Shown one piece after another: positions 17,267 to 27,661 of a stretch of 64,000 nucleotides of DNA. Made by a program: the position numbers and the translations under genes. The stretch's first letter is position 1. The number at the start of each line of letters is the position of its first letter. The notes below the pieces were generated by a model. That model worked only from the letters and a program-made list of their open reading frames with translations, was not told where the DNA came from and searched no databases. This DNA is from Pseudomonas saudiphocaensis. GTDB taxonomy: Bacteria; Pseudomonadota; Gammaproteobacteria; Pseudomonadales; Pseudomonadaceae. The DNA lies in NCBI RefSeq assembly GCF_000756775.1, contig NZ_CCSF01000001.1:2914001-2978000 (forward strand). Reading direction: 5' to 3'.

Positions 17267-18187
17267 TTATGCTGGCTTGTATTTCAGGCTGTACATGCGG
17301 CATTCAGCGAGCAGCGCGAGCAGGTTGGGGTCACGCTCCTTGGCTTTGAGGAAGACCACGCCAATATGCTGCTGCAGATGATAGCGCGCCTGAAGCGGGA
17401 CGAGCCTGACCCCCGACTCGTAGACCATTCCCACTCGGCCCGGTAGCAGGGCATAGCCGACCCCGGAGTTGACCATGCTTAGCAGGGTGAAGATGTCATT
17501 GACCTCCATCCCTACCCGCGGCTTGAAACCGGCGAGATCGAAGACCCGGTTGCCGTCCTGATGGGTGGCGAACCCCTGGGAGAGGGTGATGAAGGTGGCA
17601 TCGCGCAAGTCGCTGAGGTCGACCTCGCTCTGATCGGCAAAAGGCGAGTCGGCCGGCGTAGCGAGGTAGATATCGTCGGAAAACAGCGGCACCTGCTCGC
17701 AATCCTGGTCGGTGACGCTTTCGTTTAGCGAAACCAGGATGGCGTCCAGTTCCATGTTCTTCAGCTTGTAGAGCAGGTCGACATTGGAGCCGAGGATCAG
17801 GTCGATGTTGAGTTCGCTGCGGCGCAGCTTCAGCCCCATGATCAGCTGTGGCACCGTCTTGATGGTCAGCGAGTAGAGCGCGCCGAGCTTGAAGCGTTCC
17901 GCTGAGAAGCCGGCCGCCTCGCGGGTCTGGCGCACCGTTTCGACTACGTCCTTGACCAGCTGCTGGGCGCGCTCTTCCAGCACATAGGCACTTTCCAGCG
18001 GCACTAGATTACGCCCCTCATGCTTGAACAGCGGGCAACGCAAGGCGCTTTCCAGCGAATGAATGGCCCGGTGTACGCTGACATTGCTGGTATTCAGCTC
18101 CGCGGCGGCCTTGCCCATGCTGCCGTTGCGCATGAAGGCCAGGAAGGTTTCCAGCTTCTTGAGAGTCAGTTCTTCGTCGATCTGCAT
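17267..18187 (-). CDS. mdcR: LysR-family regulator, MdcR-like
   Basis: 306 residues. An N-terminal winged helix-turn-helix (LETFLAFMRNGSMGKAAAELNTSNVSVHRAIHSLE) is followed by a substrate-binding effector domain. Resemblance to the malonate regulator MdcR of Klebsiella is strong along the length: SSVSVHRA-like recognition helix, CPLF, GRNL-PL, GLKLRRSELNIDL, GVGYALLPGRVGMVYE and LLALLAECRMYS. LysR proteins usually bind T-N11-A operators and respond to a pathway metabolite, here presumably malonate or malonyl-CoA. It lies upstream of and on the same strand as dctPQM rather than next to mdcABCDEGH, which ties the TRAP genes to malonate use. Confidence 0.82.
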   Translation of the reverse strand: MQIDEELTLKKLETFLAFMRNGSMGKAAAELNTSNVSVHRAIHSLESALRCPLFKHEGRNLVPLESAYVLEERAQQLVKDVVETVRQTREAAGFSAERFKLGALYSLTIKTVPQLIMGLKLRRSELNIDLILGSNVDLLYKLKNMELDAILVSLNESVTDQDCEQVPLFSDDIYLATPADSPFADQSEVDLSDLRDATFITLSQGFATHQDGNRVFDLAGFKPRVGMEVNDIFTLLSMVNSGVGYALLPGRVGMVYESGVRLVPLQARYHLQQHIGVVFLKAKERDPNLLALLAECRMYSLKYKPA

Positions 18188-18358
18188 GCCATTGCTCCGC
18201 TTGCGAGCAATCGATTATGCCTAACAAGCGGCAGGCGAGGGCAGAGCGGAGTGGGACGACAACCGTAGTGCTAGCTGGGGCAAGGCAAAACGAGTTTCTG
18301 AGCTGTACATTCCGAGCTGGTTAACCGAGCTCCAGCGAGCGGCTCTTCCGTACAGCGG

Positions 18359-18568
18359 CTAGGCGAAGAGAGTCTCTTCTTCCTCTTCGGGGATTACGTC
18401 GGTGACGAACACGCGGGCATGGTCGCTTTGCTCGTCTTCGATACGAAGACCGAAATAGCGTGTGTCGTTGGCATCCCAGAAGGCCTCGATCTGGGACAGC
18501 GAGGCATGCCCGAGCAGTACCTGGCCGGTGTGTTCAAGAATGATGGAATAGCGTTTTTCAGCGGGCAT
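18359..18568 (-). CDS. Small acidic hypothetical protein
   Basis: 69 residues from ATG 18568 (MPAEKRYSIILEHTG), or 86 from an earlier ATG at 18619. I prefer the shorter form because its first residues read like a compact folded domain. It is acidic, ending DVIPEEEEETLFA. No signal peptide, cysteine or membrane segment. It is divergent from the NYN-domain gene. I do not recognise the family. Confidence 0.55.
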   Translation of the reverse strand: MPAEKRYSIILEHTGQVLLGHASLSQIEAFWDANDTRYFGLRIEDEQSDHARVFVTDVIPEEEEETLFA

Positions 18569-18794
18569 CGGAAAGTCATCCTGGCGACGAATAAGGCTGC
18601 GTATTAGCCGTAATGTCATTTTGTCACTTTGCTGACGCTGTTTTTCTGCCGTTCATCGAAGCACCATAGGTAGCCGCCGAATGGTCATCGCTGAATTGCG
18701 CCATCTCCCGCCGGTCAAAAATCGGGACTGGCGCGACTGGCCAGCAGCAGGGCGCTGGCGTTATGGTCATGACTTTCTCTTTCAGGGACGATCC

Positions 18795-19652
18795 ATGGCC
18801 AGCAAATCCAGCACCCCGAACAAGCAGAAATTCCTCGCCGTTCTCATCGACGCCGACAACGCGCCGGCGGCCATTGTCGAAGCTCTGTTCGAGGAAATAG
18901 CCAAATACGGCGTGGCCAGCGTCAGGCGCATCTATGGCGACTGGACCAAACCCAACCTTGGCAGCTGGAAGAAGGTGCTGCTCGACCATTCCATCCAGCC
19001 GATCCAGCAGTTCGCCTACACCTCGGGCAAGAACTCCACCGACAGCGCGCTGATCATCGATGCCATGGACCTGCTCTACACCCGGCGCTTCGACGGCTTC
19101 TGCCTGGTTTCCAGCGACAGCGATTTTACCCGCCTGGCAGCGCGCATCCGCGAGGAGGGCCTGATGGTGTACGGCTTTGGCGAGCAGAAGACGCCTTCTC
19201 CGTTCGTCTCGGCTTGCGACAAATTCATCTATACCGAGATCCTCCGCGCCGCCGCCCTGAAGCAGCCGCCAGAAGCGCCGTCTACGGAAAAACTGGCTGC
19301 TGCGGCTGCCCAGGTCGAGGAAATCGACAAGCGAGCAGCCAAGCCCGCCGGCAAGGCCGCCATCAACTGCCAACAGGTGCCGGTGGATTTCATCGCCAGA
19401 GTGCTCGACGACCTTTCCGAGGAAGATGACTGGATTCAGCTTGGGACGCTTGGACAGAACATCAGCAAATTGCGCCCGGCCTTCGACCCCAGGCTTTACG
19501 GCTGCAGGAAGCTCAGCGATCTGATTGCCGCAGAACCCACGCGATTCGATTTGGAGTCGCGCGGCAGCAGCGCCACGGGTGGCCTGGATCTCTACGTGCG
19601 GCTGCGCAAGCCGGACAAGCCGGACAAGCCGAGCAAGACAGGCAAGCGCTGA
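18795..19652 (+). CDS. NYN-domain (PIN-like) RNase with C-terminal OST-HTH/LOTUS domain
   Basis: 285 residues. Residues 13-145 form a NYN/LabA-like nuclease: FLAVLIDADNAP (Asp19, Asp21), NSTDSALIIDAMDLL (Asp83) and VSSDSDF (Asp108, Asp110) supply the expected acidic metal-binding cluster. Residues about 190-265 resemble an OST-HTH/LOTUS RNA-binding domain (FIARVLDDLSEEDDWIQLGTLGQNISKL ... LSDLIAAEPTRFDLE). The tail carries short K-P-D-K-P repeats. Related proteins are presumed RNases; the target is unknown. Start ATG 18795 is chosen because the NYN domain begins soon after; the in-frame upstream part is not protein-like. Confidence 0.85.
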   Translation: MASKSSTPNKQKFLAVLIDADNAPAAIVEALFEEIAKYGVASVRRIYGDWTKPNLGSWKKVLLDHSIQPIQQFAYTSGKNSTDSALIIDAMDLLYTRRFDGFCLVSSDSDFTRLAARIREEGLMVYGFGEQKTPSPFVSACDKFIYTEILRAAALKQPPEAPSTEKLAAAAAQVEEIDKRAAKPAGKAAINCQQVPVDFIARVLDDLSEEDDWIQLGTLGQNISKLRPAFDPRLYGCRKLSDLIAAEPTRFDLESRGSSATGGLDLYVRLRKPDKPDKPSKTGKR

Positions 19653-19698
19653 GGCACGCCAAAGTGGTGTTCGTATGTGAAGCAGTGATGACTGTGCC

Positions 19699-19727
19699 GC
19701 TCAGCCCGCCGTCGTGGCGGGCTGAGC
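19699..19727. terminator. Hairpin between convergent NYN and argB genes
   Basis: A perfect 12-bp stem, GCTCAGCCCGCC (19699-19710) with GGCGGGCTGAGC (19716-19727), loop GTCGT. No T tract on either side. Its position between converging genes suggests two-way termination. Confidence 0.6.
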
Positions 19728-19760
19728 GACAGGAGTACAGGGCATTGCGCCCGGCTCGGT

Positions 19761-20678
<918 letters not shown>

Positions 20679-23249
20679 TCAGAACGGCAGTTGGAGATCA
20701 GGCGCGACAGTATAAAGCTGGGCGCGGAAGACGTCCTGTATGCGCTTGAGCTCGGCTTCGCTTTCCGCCTCGAAGCGCAGCACCAGTACCGGTGTGGTGT
20801 TGGAAGCGCGCACCAGACCCCAGCCTTTCGGATAATCGACGCGCAGGCCGTCAAGGGTGGTGACGCTGGCCTCGCCCCACTGGGCTTCGCGGCCCAAGGC
20901 TTCGATGATGGTGAACTTGCTCTCTTCGGTGACCTGGATATTGATCTCCGGAGTCGAGAGATCATTGGGGAAGGCAGAGAACACCTGCTCGGCGCTGCGC
21001 TTGTCCTGGCTGAGGATTTCCAGCAGACGTACGGCGCTGTAGATGCCGTCATCGAAGCCGTACCAGCGCTCTTTGAAAAAGATGTGGCCGCTCATTTCGC
21101 CCGCCAGCAGGGCACCGGTTTCCTTCATCTTCTTCTTGATCAGCGAATGGCCGGTCTTCCACATCACCGGACGACCGCCGTAGCCGCTGATCAGCGGGGT
21201 CAGGCGACGCGTGCATTTGACGTCGAAAATGATGTCGGCACCGGGGTTGCGAGAAACCACGTCCTTGGCGAACAGCATCAGCAGGCGGTCGGGGTAGACC
21301 ACGGTGCCGGTGTTGGTCACGACGCCGACGCGGTCGCCGTCGCCGTCGAAGGCCAGGCCCAGGTCGGCCTTCTCGGACTTGACCTTGGCGATCAGGTCCT
21401 CGAGATTTTCCAGCTTGCCCGGATCGGGGTGATGGTTGGGGAAGTTGCCGTCCACATCGCAGAACAGCGGAATCACCGTGCAGCCCAGGGCTTCGATCAG
21501 CTGCGGGGCGATGACGCCAGCGGCGCCGTTGCCGCAGTCGACCACCACCTTCATGGGCTTGGCCAGGGCGATATCATCGCGAATGCGCTTGAAGTAGCTC
21601 TCCAGCACCTCGACCTGCTCGGCCTGGCCGACGCCTTCGGCCAGGTCGTTGTTCTCGATGCGCAGGCGCAGGGCCTGAATCTGTTCGTTGGCCAAAGTGT
21701 CGCCGGCGATAACGATCTTGAAGCCGTTGTAGTCGGGCGGGTTGTGGCTTCCGGTAAGCATCACGCCGGATTTCCCCGCCAGCACGTTGGCCGCGTAGTA
21801 GAGTACCGGGGTCGGCACCATGCCGATATCGCTGACGCTGCAGCCACTGTCCACCAGGCCTTGGATCAGGTGTTCGGCCAGCTCAGGGCCGGACAAGCGA
21901 CCATCGCGCCCAACCGATACGTTTGGTTCGCCTTTGGCCAGACTTTCAGAACCGACCGCGCGACCCACCCAATAGGCGGTTTCCGGGGTCAGGGTATCGC
22001 CGACGACGCCGCGGATGTCGTAAGCGCGGAAGATGCTGGCAGGGAGTTGCGGGGCTTTGGTGCTCATTGCGGTTTCTCGCTCCTTCGTATCGAGACCTAG
22101 CCAATCCTGGTCTTCGTCGAGAATGTCGATGTCGAGAATATCGGTGTTCTGAAACAGAGGATCGATGTACTCGGTGGATGGAGCCTGACTCGCAGCCGGC
22201 CGCGTCGTGCTGGCGGCCCTGGCTGCGGGCTGTAGTGTCAGGCGGGCCAGGCTTCTGGCCAGCGCATCAAGCGCCGGAAGGCTCAAGGTCGGAGTTTTGA
22301 TGGCCTTGCCATTGGAGAGTTCCTGCACCATCTGCCCGAGATGTGTGACATCTTCACGCAGCCGCCGCTGCTGCGCGCCCAGCACCAGCTGCAGGCCCAG
22401 CAGCAGGCCGCACAGCGCGGCCAGAGCAGCACCCAGTAACAGAACGGGCGACACCTGCATGGCGCCCAGCTGTGGTGCGGGCAGGAAGCTCAGGGTCCAG
22501 TTCGGGTTGCCGCTTGGCAGGCTAAGGGCCTGGCTTTCCTGGCCGTTGCCACCGCGCTGCACCAGCAGTTGAGCGGCAGCGTTGCCGAACTGCTGTTGCA
22601 GACGCAATTGTCCCGCATCGGCGGGCAGGCTTGGTAGCGCAGCCAGCAGACGCTCAAGACTGGTCACGCGCAGCAGCGTGCCTGCGATTGGCTGCTGGTC
22701 ATCGGCGCGCAGGGCGGCGGCGCTGTAGACCAGCCAGTGATCACCCACGCGGAACGCCTCGGGCGCCGGAGACTGGCCATTTTCTACCCGCTTGAGCATA
22801 TCCAGCGCGGCGAAATTCAACGGGCCGGGGCGCTCGGTGTTCTGACGAGCCTGACCACGACGATTGAGGTGGGCGTCGACTACGCCTGGGCTGTCGGTCA
22901 ATGCCTGCTCGGCAGCGCGCAGCTGTTCGGGCTGCCCGCTGCCCAGGGCTTCGAGGAGCTGCGGATCAGCGGCAGCGCTGCGGGTGTCGGCAGCCAGCTG
23001 TCTCAGCGCCTGCTGGAGGGCCGACGCCTGGCTCTGGCCCCAGGCTTGGGCCAGTTGCGCGGCCTGCTGTTGCTGACCAGCCTGGTAGGTGAGCCAGAGC
23101 AGCGCGGAGGCTACGGCGAGCCCGGTCAGGCCCGCCAGCAGTCCAGGCGTCAGTGCGCTTAGCCCCTGGGGGCGACGGGTGGAGGGTTTGGCGGTGGCGG
23201 CGGGGTTGAGTACGCCGGTGTCCTTGGCGGTGCGCTTGAAGAGTTTCAT
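20679..23249 (-). CDS. algC: Phosphomannomutase/phosphoglucomutase AlgC with N-terminal membrane-sensor extension
   Basis: 856 residues. The last 464 (from MSTKAPQLPASIFRAYDIRG, residue 393) are classical AlgC, with the phosphoserine loop GVMLTGSHNPPDYNGFK, the metal loop AFDGDGDRVG and the sugar loop GEMSGH. AlgC interconverts mannose- or glucose-6-P and 1-P for alginate, LPS and rhamnolipid. The first 392 residues hold two membrane segments (about 34-56 and 265-290) around a roughly 200-residue periplasmic Ala/Gln/Leu-rich domain. P. aeruginosa PA5322 has a comparable long annotation. Whether the long form or a 464-residue form from the internal ATG is made cannot be told from sequence. Confidence 0.92.
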   Translation of the reverse strand: MKLFKRTAKDTGVLNPAATAKPSTRRPQGLSALTPGLLAGLTGLAVASALLWLTYQAGQQQQAAQLAQAWGQSQASALQQALRQLAADTRSAAADPQLLEALGSGQPEQLRAAEQALTDSPGVVDAHLNRRGQARQNTERPGPLNFAALDMLKRVENGQSPAPEAFRVGDHWLVYSAAALRADDQQPIAGTLLRVTSLERLLAALPSLPADAGQLRLQQQFGNAAAQLLVQRGGNGQESQALSLPSGNPNWTLSFLPAPQLGAMQVSPVLLLGAALAALCGLLLGLQLVLGAQQRRLREDVTHLGQMVQELSNGKAIKTPTLSLPALDALARSLARLTLQPAARAASTTRPAASQAPSTEYIDPLFQNTDILDIDILDEDQDWLGLDTKERETAMSTKAPQLPASIFRAYDIRGVVGDTLTPETAYWVGRAVGSESLAKGEPNVSVGRDGRLSGPELAEHLIQGLVDSGCSVSDIGMVPTPVLYYAANVLAGKSGVMLTGSHNPPDYNGFKIVIAGDTLANEQIQALRLRIENNDLAEGVGQAEQVEVLESYFKRIRDDIALAKPMKVVVDCGNGAAGVIAPQLIEALGCTVIPLFCDVDGNFPNHHPDPGKLENLEDLIAKVKSEKADLGLAFDGDGDRVGVVTNTGTVVYPDRLLMLFAKDVVSRNPGADIIFDVKCTRRLTPLISGYGGRPVMWKTGHSLIKKKMKETGALLAGEMSGHIFFKERWYGFDDGIYSAVRLLEILSQDKRSAEQVFSAFPNDLSTPEINIQVTEESKFTIIEALGREAQWGEASVTTLDGLRVDYPKGWGLVRASNTTPVLVLRFEAESEAELKRIQDVFRAQLYTVAPDLQLPF

Positions 23250-23280
23250 GGAGCTCCTCGGTCGTCCTGGATGAGGTGTC

Positions 23281-23736
23281 TCAGTGGCTGCCGGAATGAC
23301 CGAAGCCGCCAGCGCCTCGTTCGCTGTTGTCGAATTCGCTGACCAGTTCGAACTGCGCCTGGATCACCGGCACCAGCACCAGCTGAGCGATCCGCTCGCC
23401 GACGGCGATGTTGAACGCGCTTTGGCCGCGGTTCCAGCAGGACACCATAAGCTCGCCCTGGTAATCCGAATCGATCAGGCCGACCAGGTTGCCCAGTACG
23501 ATGCCGTGCTTGTGGCCCAGCCCGGAGCGCGGCAGCACCAGCGCCGCCAGGCCCGGATCGGCGATATGGATCGACAGCCCGGTGGGGATCAGCAGGGTCT
23601 GGCCCGGTTCCAGCGTGGCGTCGGCCTGCAGCATGGCGCGCAGGTCGAGTCCGGCGGAACCGCGGGTGGCGTAGGCGGGCAGGGGGAAATCCTGGCCGAG
23701 GCGGGGGTCTAGAATTTTTGCCTGGAGCTTGTGCAT
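23281..23736 (-). CDS. dut: dUTP diphosphatase
   Basis: 151 residues, homotrimeric dUTPase. All five family motifs are visible: [46 protein letters not shown] and the C-terminal arm [12 protein letters not shown]. It hydrolyses dUTP to dUMP and PPi, keeping uracil out of DNA and feeding thymidylate synthesis. It lies between coaBC (7-base gap) and algC, as in other pseudomonads. Confidence 0.98.
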   Translation of the reverse strand: MHKLQAKILDPRLGQDFPLPAYATRGSAGLDLRAMLQADATLEPGQTLLIPTGLSIHIADPGLAALVLPRSGLGHKHGIVLGNLVGLIDSDYQGELMVSCWNRGQSAFNIAVGERIAQLVLVPVIQAQFELVSEFDNSERGAGGFGHSGSH

Positions 23737-23742
23737 GGTGGG

Positions 23743-24951
23743 TCAGGCCTGTCGGTAACGGTCGGCGATAAAGGCGATCAACTGGCGGGCAATATGCCCC
23801 TTGCTGGCCTGGCTGAAGCGGGTTTCACGCTGCTGGCGGTCGATGACGGTGACCGCGTTTTCCTCGCTATTGAAGCCGATTCCGGGGTTGGCAACGTCGT
23901 TGGCGACGATCAGATCGAGGTTCTTGTCGCGCAGCTTGCGTGTGGCGTACTCCAGCAGATTTTCAGTTTCGGCGGCAAAGCCGACGCTGAACGGGCGGTC
24001 TTCGCGCCCGGCCAGGGTGGCGAGAATATCGGGATTGCGCACCATCTGCAGGAGCAGGCCTTCACCGCTGGTGGGGTCTTTCTTCAATTTGTGCGGTGCG
24101 ACTACTTCCGGACGGTAATCGGCGACTGCAGCGGCAGCGATAAGCAGGTCGCAGGGCATCGCCGCTTCGCAGGCAGCGAGCATGTCGCGGGCGCTTACCA
24201 CGTCGATGCGCTGCACGCGGTCAGGCGTCGGCAGGAACACCGGCCCGGAAACCAGGGTCACGCGGGCACCGGCCTCGACAGCCGCTTCGGCCAGGGCGAA
24301 GCCCATCTTGCCGGAGCTGTGGTTGGTGATATAGCGCACCGGATCGATGTTTTCCTGAGTCGGGCCGGCGGTAATCAGCAAATGCAGGCCGGTGAGCAGA
24401 CCGGTGTCGAAACAGTCGGCGGCGGCGTGGGCCAGCTCGTCGGCTTCGAGCATACGGCCCATACCGATGTCGCCGCAGGCCTGGCTGCCTGAGCCGGGCC
24501 CGAACAGGCGGATGCCGCGCTGCTCCAGCAACTGGCGATTGGCCTGGGTCGCCGGGTCGGCCCACATGGCCTGATTCATTGCTGGCGCCAGGGCGATGGG
24601 AGCGTTGGTAGCCAGCACCACGGTGGTCAGCAGATCGTTGGCCACGCCCTGCGCCAGACGCGCCATCAGGTCGGCGGTGGCCGGCGCGATCAATACCAGA
24701 TCGGCCCAGCGCGCCAGTTCGATATGGCCCATCGCAGCTTCTGCCGCCGTATCGAGCAGGTCGAGATGGACCGGGTGACCGGAAAGCGCCTGCAGGGTAA
24801 GTGGAGTGATGAATTCGCGACCGCCACTGGTCATCACGACCCGGACTTCCGCGCCCTGATCACGGAGCCGGCGTACCAGCTCGGCACTTTTGTAGGCGGC
24901 GATCCCGCCACCCACGCCAAGGACGATGCGTTTACGATAAAGCCGCTGCAT
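23743..24951 (-). CDS. coaBC: Bifunctional phosphopantothenoylcysteine decarboxylase / phosphopantothenate-cysteine ligase
   Basis: 402 residues with two domains. The N-terminal CoaC flavoprotein (residues 1-190) has [18 protein letters not shown], a catalytic-type His in [20 protein letters not shown], and APAMNQAMW. The C-terminal CoaB (190-402) has [36 protein letters not shown] and the KLKKDP loop. It performs two successive steps of coenzyme A synthesis. The divergent neighbour across a 241-base gap is radC, the standard arrangement. Confidence 0.98.
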   Translation of the reverse strand: MQRLYRKRIVLGVGGGIAAYKSAELVRRLRDQGAEVRVVMTSGGREFITPLTLQALSGHPVHLDLLDTAAEAAMGHIELARWADLVLIAPATADLMARLAQGVANDLLTTVVLATNAPIALAPAMNQAMWADPATQANRQLLEQRGIRLFGPGSGSQACGDIGMGRMLEADELAHAAADCFDTGLLTGLHLLITAGPTQENIDPVRYITNHSSGKMGFALAEAAVEAGARVTLVSGPVFLPTPDRVQRIDVVSARDMLAACEAAMPCDLLIAAAAVADYRPEVVAPHKLKKDPTSGEGLLLQMVRNPDILATLAGREDRPFSVGFAAETENLLEYATRKLRDKNLDLIVANDVANPGIGFNSEENAVTVIDRQQRETRFSQASKGHIARQLIAFIADRYRQA

Positions 24952-25192
24952 AGGCCTGCCTTGTTACGCTGTGAACTGGTTCCGGCAAGCGCCGGAGACT
25001 GGGGATAAAAGGTCGACACGATATCACAGCGCCCACAGGGAATAGGGCACTTCTAAAACCTTGGCGAGGCAACCAGCGCAAGGCGAAACAGCACGGTCTA
25101 CCCGTTGTAAATGTGCCTGTTTTCAACACCGCGATGGCGAGGCAGACGGTTTCAGAGTGCTCAATCGGCGCGCCTGCTCACAGGGAGGAAAC

Positions 25193-25867
25193 ATGAGCAT
25201 TCGTGACTGGCCAGCGGCGGAGCGACCGCGAGAAAAGCTTCTGGAGCAGGGCGCAGCGGCCTTGTCCGATGCGGAATTGCTGGCGATCTTTCTACGCACC
25301 GGCGTTACCGGCAAAAGCGCAGTGGATCTGGCGCGCCAGCTGCTCAGCGAGTTCGGCAGTTTGCGCGCATTGTTGGAAAGCGATCTGGAACAGTTCAGCA
25401 GCCATCTGGGCCTCGGCCCTGCCAAGTTCGCCCAGCTGCAAGCAGTGCTCGAGATGGGGCGGCGCCATTTGGCCGAGCGCATCCGTCGCGACTCGGCGCT
25501 GGAAAGCCCGCAGGCGGTGCGCGATTACCTCAAAGCACGCTTGCGTCACGAGCCCCACGAACTGTTTGCCTGTCTCTTCCTCGACTCCAAACACCGGGTC
25601 CTAGCCTTCGAAGTGCTGTTTCACGGCACCATCGACGGCGCCAGCGTTTACCCCCGGCAGGTGGTCAAGCGGGCGCTGGCGCAGAACGCGGCGGCGGTGA
25701 TCCTCACCCACAACCATCCCTCGGGGGTGGCCGAACCGAGCCAGGCGGATCGACAACTGACGCGAAAACTGACTGACGCGCTGGCGCTGATCGATGTGCG
25801 CGTGCTCGATCACTTCATTGTCGGCGATGGTGAGCCCTTATCCATGGCCGAGCGCGGCTGGATGTAG
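25193..25867 (+). CDS. radC: RadC/YicR family JAB (MPN+) protein
   Basis: 224 residues. An N-terminal helix-hairpin-helix-like part (residues 1-95) includes [20 protein letters not shown]. The JAB domain carries the metal motif [16 protein letters not shown] and ends DHFIVGDGE. An older assignment as a DNA repair protein is no longer accepted; the biochemical role is unclear. Start ATG 25193 has GGAGGAAAC just upstream. The preceding in-frame extension is non-family. Confidence 0.95.
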   Translation: MSIRDWPAAERPREKLLEQGAAALSDAELLAIFLRTGVTGKSAVDLARQLLSEFGSLRALLESDLEQFSSHLGLGPAKFAQLQAVLEMGRRHLAERIRRDSALESPQAVRDYLKARLRHEPHELFACLFLDSKHRVLAFEVLFHGTIDGASVYPRQVVKRALAQNAAAVILTHNHPSGVAEPSQADRQLTRKLTDALALIDVRVLDHFIVGDGEPLSMAERGWM

Positions 25868-26013
25868 AAACCGGAGTCAAGTTCAAGCCTTTGCGAAGGG
25901 TGCCGTTAAGCTGGTGGTGGGAATGACGGCCTAATGCTACCAAGGCAAGGCTGTTCAATTCCGGCGTGGATGAGTACAAGGGATTTCGCAACCCATTAAA
26001 AGAAGAGGCCTTT

Positions 26014-27582
26014 ATGAGCCCGGCTTTCCGCCTTCACCCAAAGGTCTGCCTGCTGCATGCGGTGACCTTGCTGGGGTTATTGATGCTTCATGTCTGGTTG
26101 GAGCTGTCGCTCCAATTCCTGGTCCCCCTGTTGCTGCTGGTCGGCCTCTGGCCCTGGCTGGTGCCCTGGGGCGCCTCAGGGGACGACAAGCTGGAGGCTG
26201 CGGCCGAAGGTCAGGGCTTTGCCGAAATGAGCAAGAGCCTCTCGCGGCACACCTGCCACAACGCTTTGGCGGCTGCGCAGGTGTCCTACAGCGCCGAGCA
26301 GCTGGCCGTGCGGCTGCACTCGCAGCTGGCAGCGATCAGCGAGATTGCCAACGGCGCCGAGGCGATGACCGCCACCGAACAGGACAGTGCCGACCGCGCC
26401 AAGCAGGCCTTGGAAGCCGCCGAGAGGGTGCGCAAAAGCAGTGACGATGGGCGCGCCGCGTTGCAACAGGCCATCGAGCGCATGCAGCAGCTCAGCGCAC
26501 AGACCGAGTCCAGCCGCGAGTTGCTGGACGGGCTTTCGTCACGTACCGAGGAAATCCGGCAGATCACCGACGTAATCCAGTCCATTGCCAGCCAGACCAA
26601 CCTGCTCGCGCTCAACGCCGCCATTGAGGCGGCCCGCGCGGGTGAGAGCGGGCGAGGCTTCGCGGTGGTAGCCGACGAGGTGCGCAACCTTGCCGGACGT
26701 ACCAGCAGCGCCACCGAAGAGGTCGGGCGAATGGTCAGCGATATCCGTGCCCAGAGCGAGGCGGTGGTCAGCCACATCCAGAAGCAGGCCAGTGAACTCG
26801 ATGAAGCGGCCGCGCAGGTCGCCGGCACTGGCGGTCAGTTGACCGAAATCGCCGAGCTGGCCGTCAGCGTGGAAACCCAGGTGGCGGAAATCACGGCAGG
26901 TACCAGCAGTAACCATGAACGCCTTGCGCACCTGTTTACCGCGTTGGATCAGCTGCGCGCCGATGCTCTCGACAGCGAGAAGCAGACCAGCCAGTTGGAA
27001 CAGGCGTCGGAGAAGCTTGTGGGCCAGGCCGAGGCGGTCAGCGAGCAGCTTGCTGAAGTGCAGCTGGACGACTATCACCAACGTATCTTCGATCTGGCCC
27101 GCGAGGGGGCGAATGCCATCAGTGAGCGCTTCGAGGCGGATCTGGCGGCCGGCCGGCTGACGGTCGATGATCTCTTCGATCGGGACTACAAGGCGCAGCC
27201 GGGAACCGACCCGATACGCTACAGCACCCGTTTCGATCGCTATGCCGACGAGGTGCTGCCGGCAATCCAGGAGCCGCTGCTGGATCGCAACGATGCCCTG
27301 GTCTATGCCATCGCCATTACACCGGACGGCTATGTGCCAACGCATAACCGCGCCTTCAACCACCCGCCTGTGGGTGATCCGGTTATAGACAGGGCCAAGA
27401 GCCGCAGCAAGCGGCTGTTCAACGATCGTACCGGCGGGCGCTGCGGCAGCCACCAGCGCAAGGTGCTATTGCAGACCTACAGCCGTGACACCGGCGAGCT
27501 GATGCATGACCTGTCGGTGCCGATCATGGTCCGCGGCCGCCACTGGGGCGGCCTGCGACTGGGATATCGCCCCGAGCCGTAA
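26014..27582 (+). CDS. Methyl-accepting chemotaxis protein with C-terminal sensor domain
   Basis: 522 residues. Two closely spaced hydrophobic helices (about residues 16-52) anchor the protein with no real periplasmic domain. A methyl-accepting signalling domain follows (about 90-350), with hairpin tip [39 protein letters not shown]. After it comes a C-terminal domain of about 160 residues ([18 protein letters not shown] ... [20 protein letters not shown]) with Cache-like ending motifs. Ligand sensing therefore appears to be cytoplasmic and C-terminal, the reverse of the common layout. A lone Cys in GGRCGSHQR may matter for metal or redox. Start ATG 26014 ([10 protein letters not shown]) is preceded by AGAAGAGG. 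Confidence 0.88.
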   Translation: MSPAFRLHPKVCLLHAVTLLGLLMLHVWLELSLQFLVPLLLLVGLWPWLVPWGASGDDKLEAAAEGQGFAEMSKSLSRHTCHNALAAAQVSYSAEQLAVRLHSQLAAISEIANGAEAMTATEQDSADRAKQALEAAERVRKSSDDGRAALQQAIERMQQLSAQTESSRELLDGLSSRTEEIRQITDVIQSIASQTNLLALNAAIEAARAGESGRGFAVVADEVRNLAGRTSSATEEVGRMVSDIRAQSEAVVSHIQKQASELDEAAAQVAGTGGQLTEIAELAVSVETQVAEITAGTSSNHERLAHLFTALDQLRADALDSEKQTSQLEQASEKLVGQAEAVSEQLAEVQLDDYHQRIFDLAREGANAISERFEADLAAGRLTVDDLFDRDYKAQPGTDPIRYSTRFDRYADEVLPAIQEPLLDRNDALVYAIAITPDGYVPTHNRAFNHPPVGDPVIDRAKSRSKRLFNDRTGGRCGSHQRKVLLQTYSRDTGELMHDLSVPIMVRGRHWGGLRLGYRPEP

Positions 27583-27600
27583 GGCCGGGGCACGACAGGT

Positions 27601-27643
27601 CGTGTGAAAACGCAGCCTGGCCGAGCGCTTTAGTTTTCACACG
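27601..27643. terminator. Hairpin between convergent chemoreceptor and hypothetical gene
   Basis: CGTGTGAAAAC (27601-27611) pairs with GTTTTCACACG (27633-27643), an 11-bp perfect stem with a 21-base loop. It lies between two converging genes, so termination from either side is plausible. Confidence 0.55.
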
Positions 27644-27661
27644 GCCTGACAGCCCCGCGTT

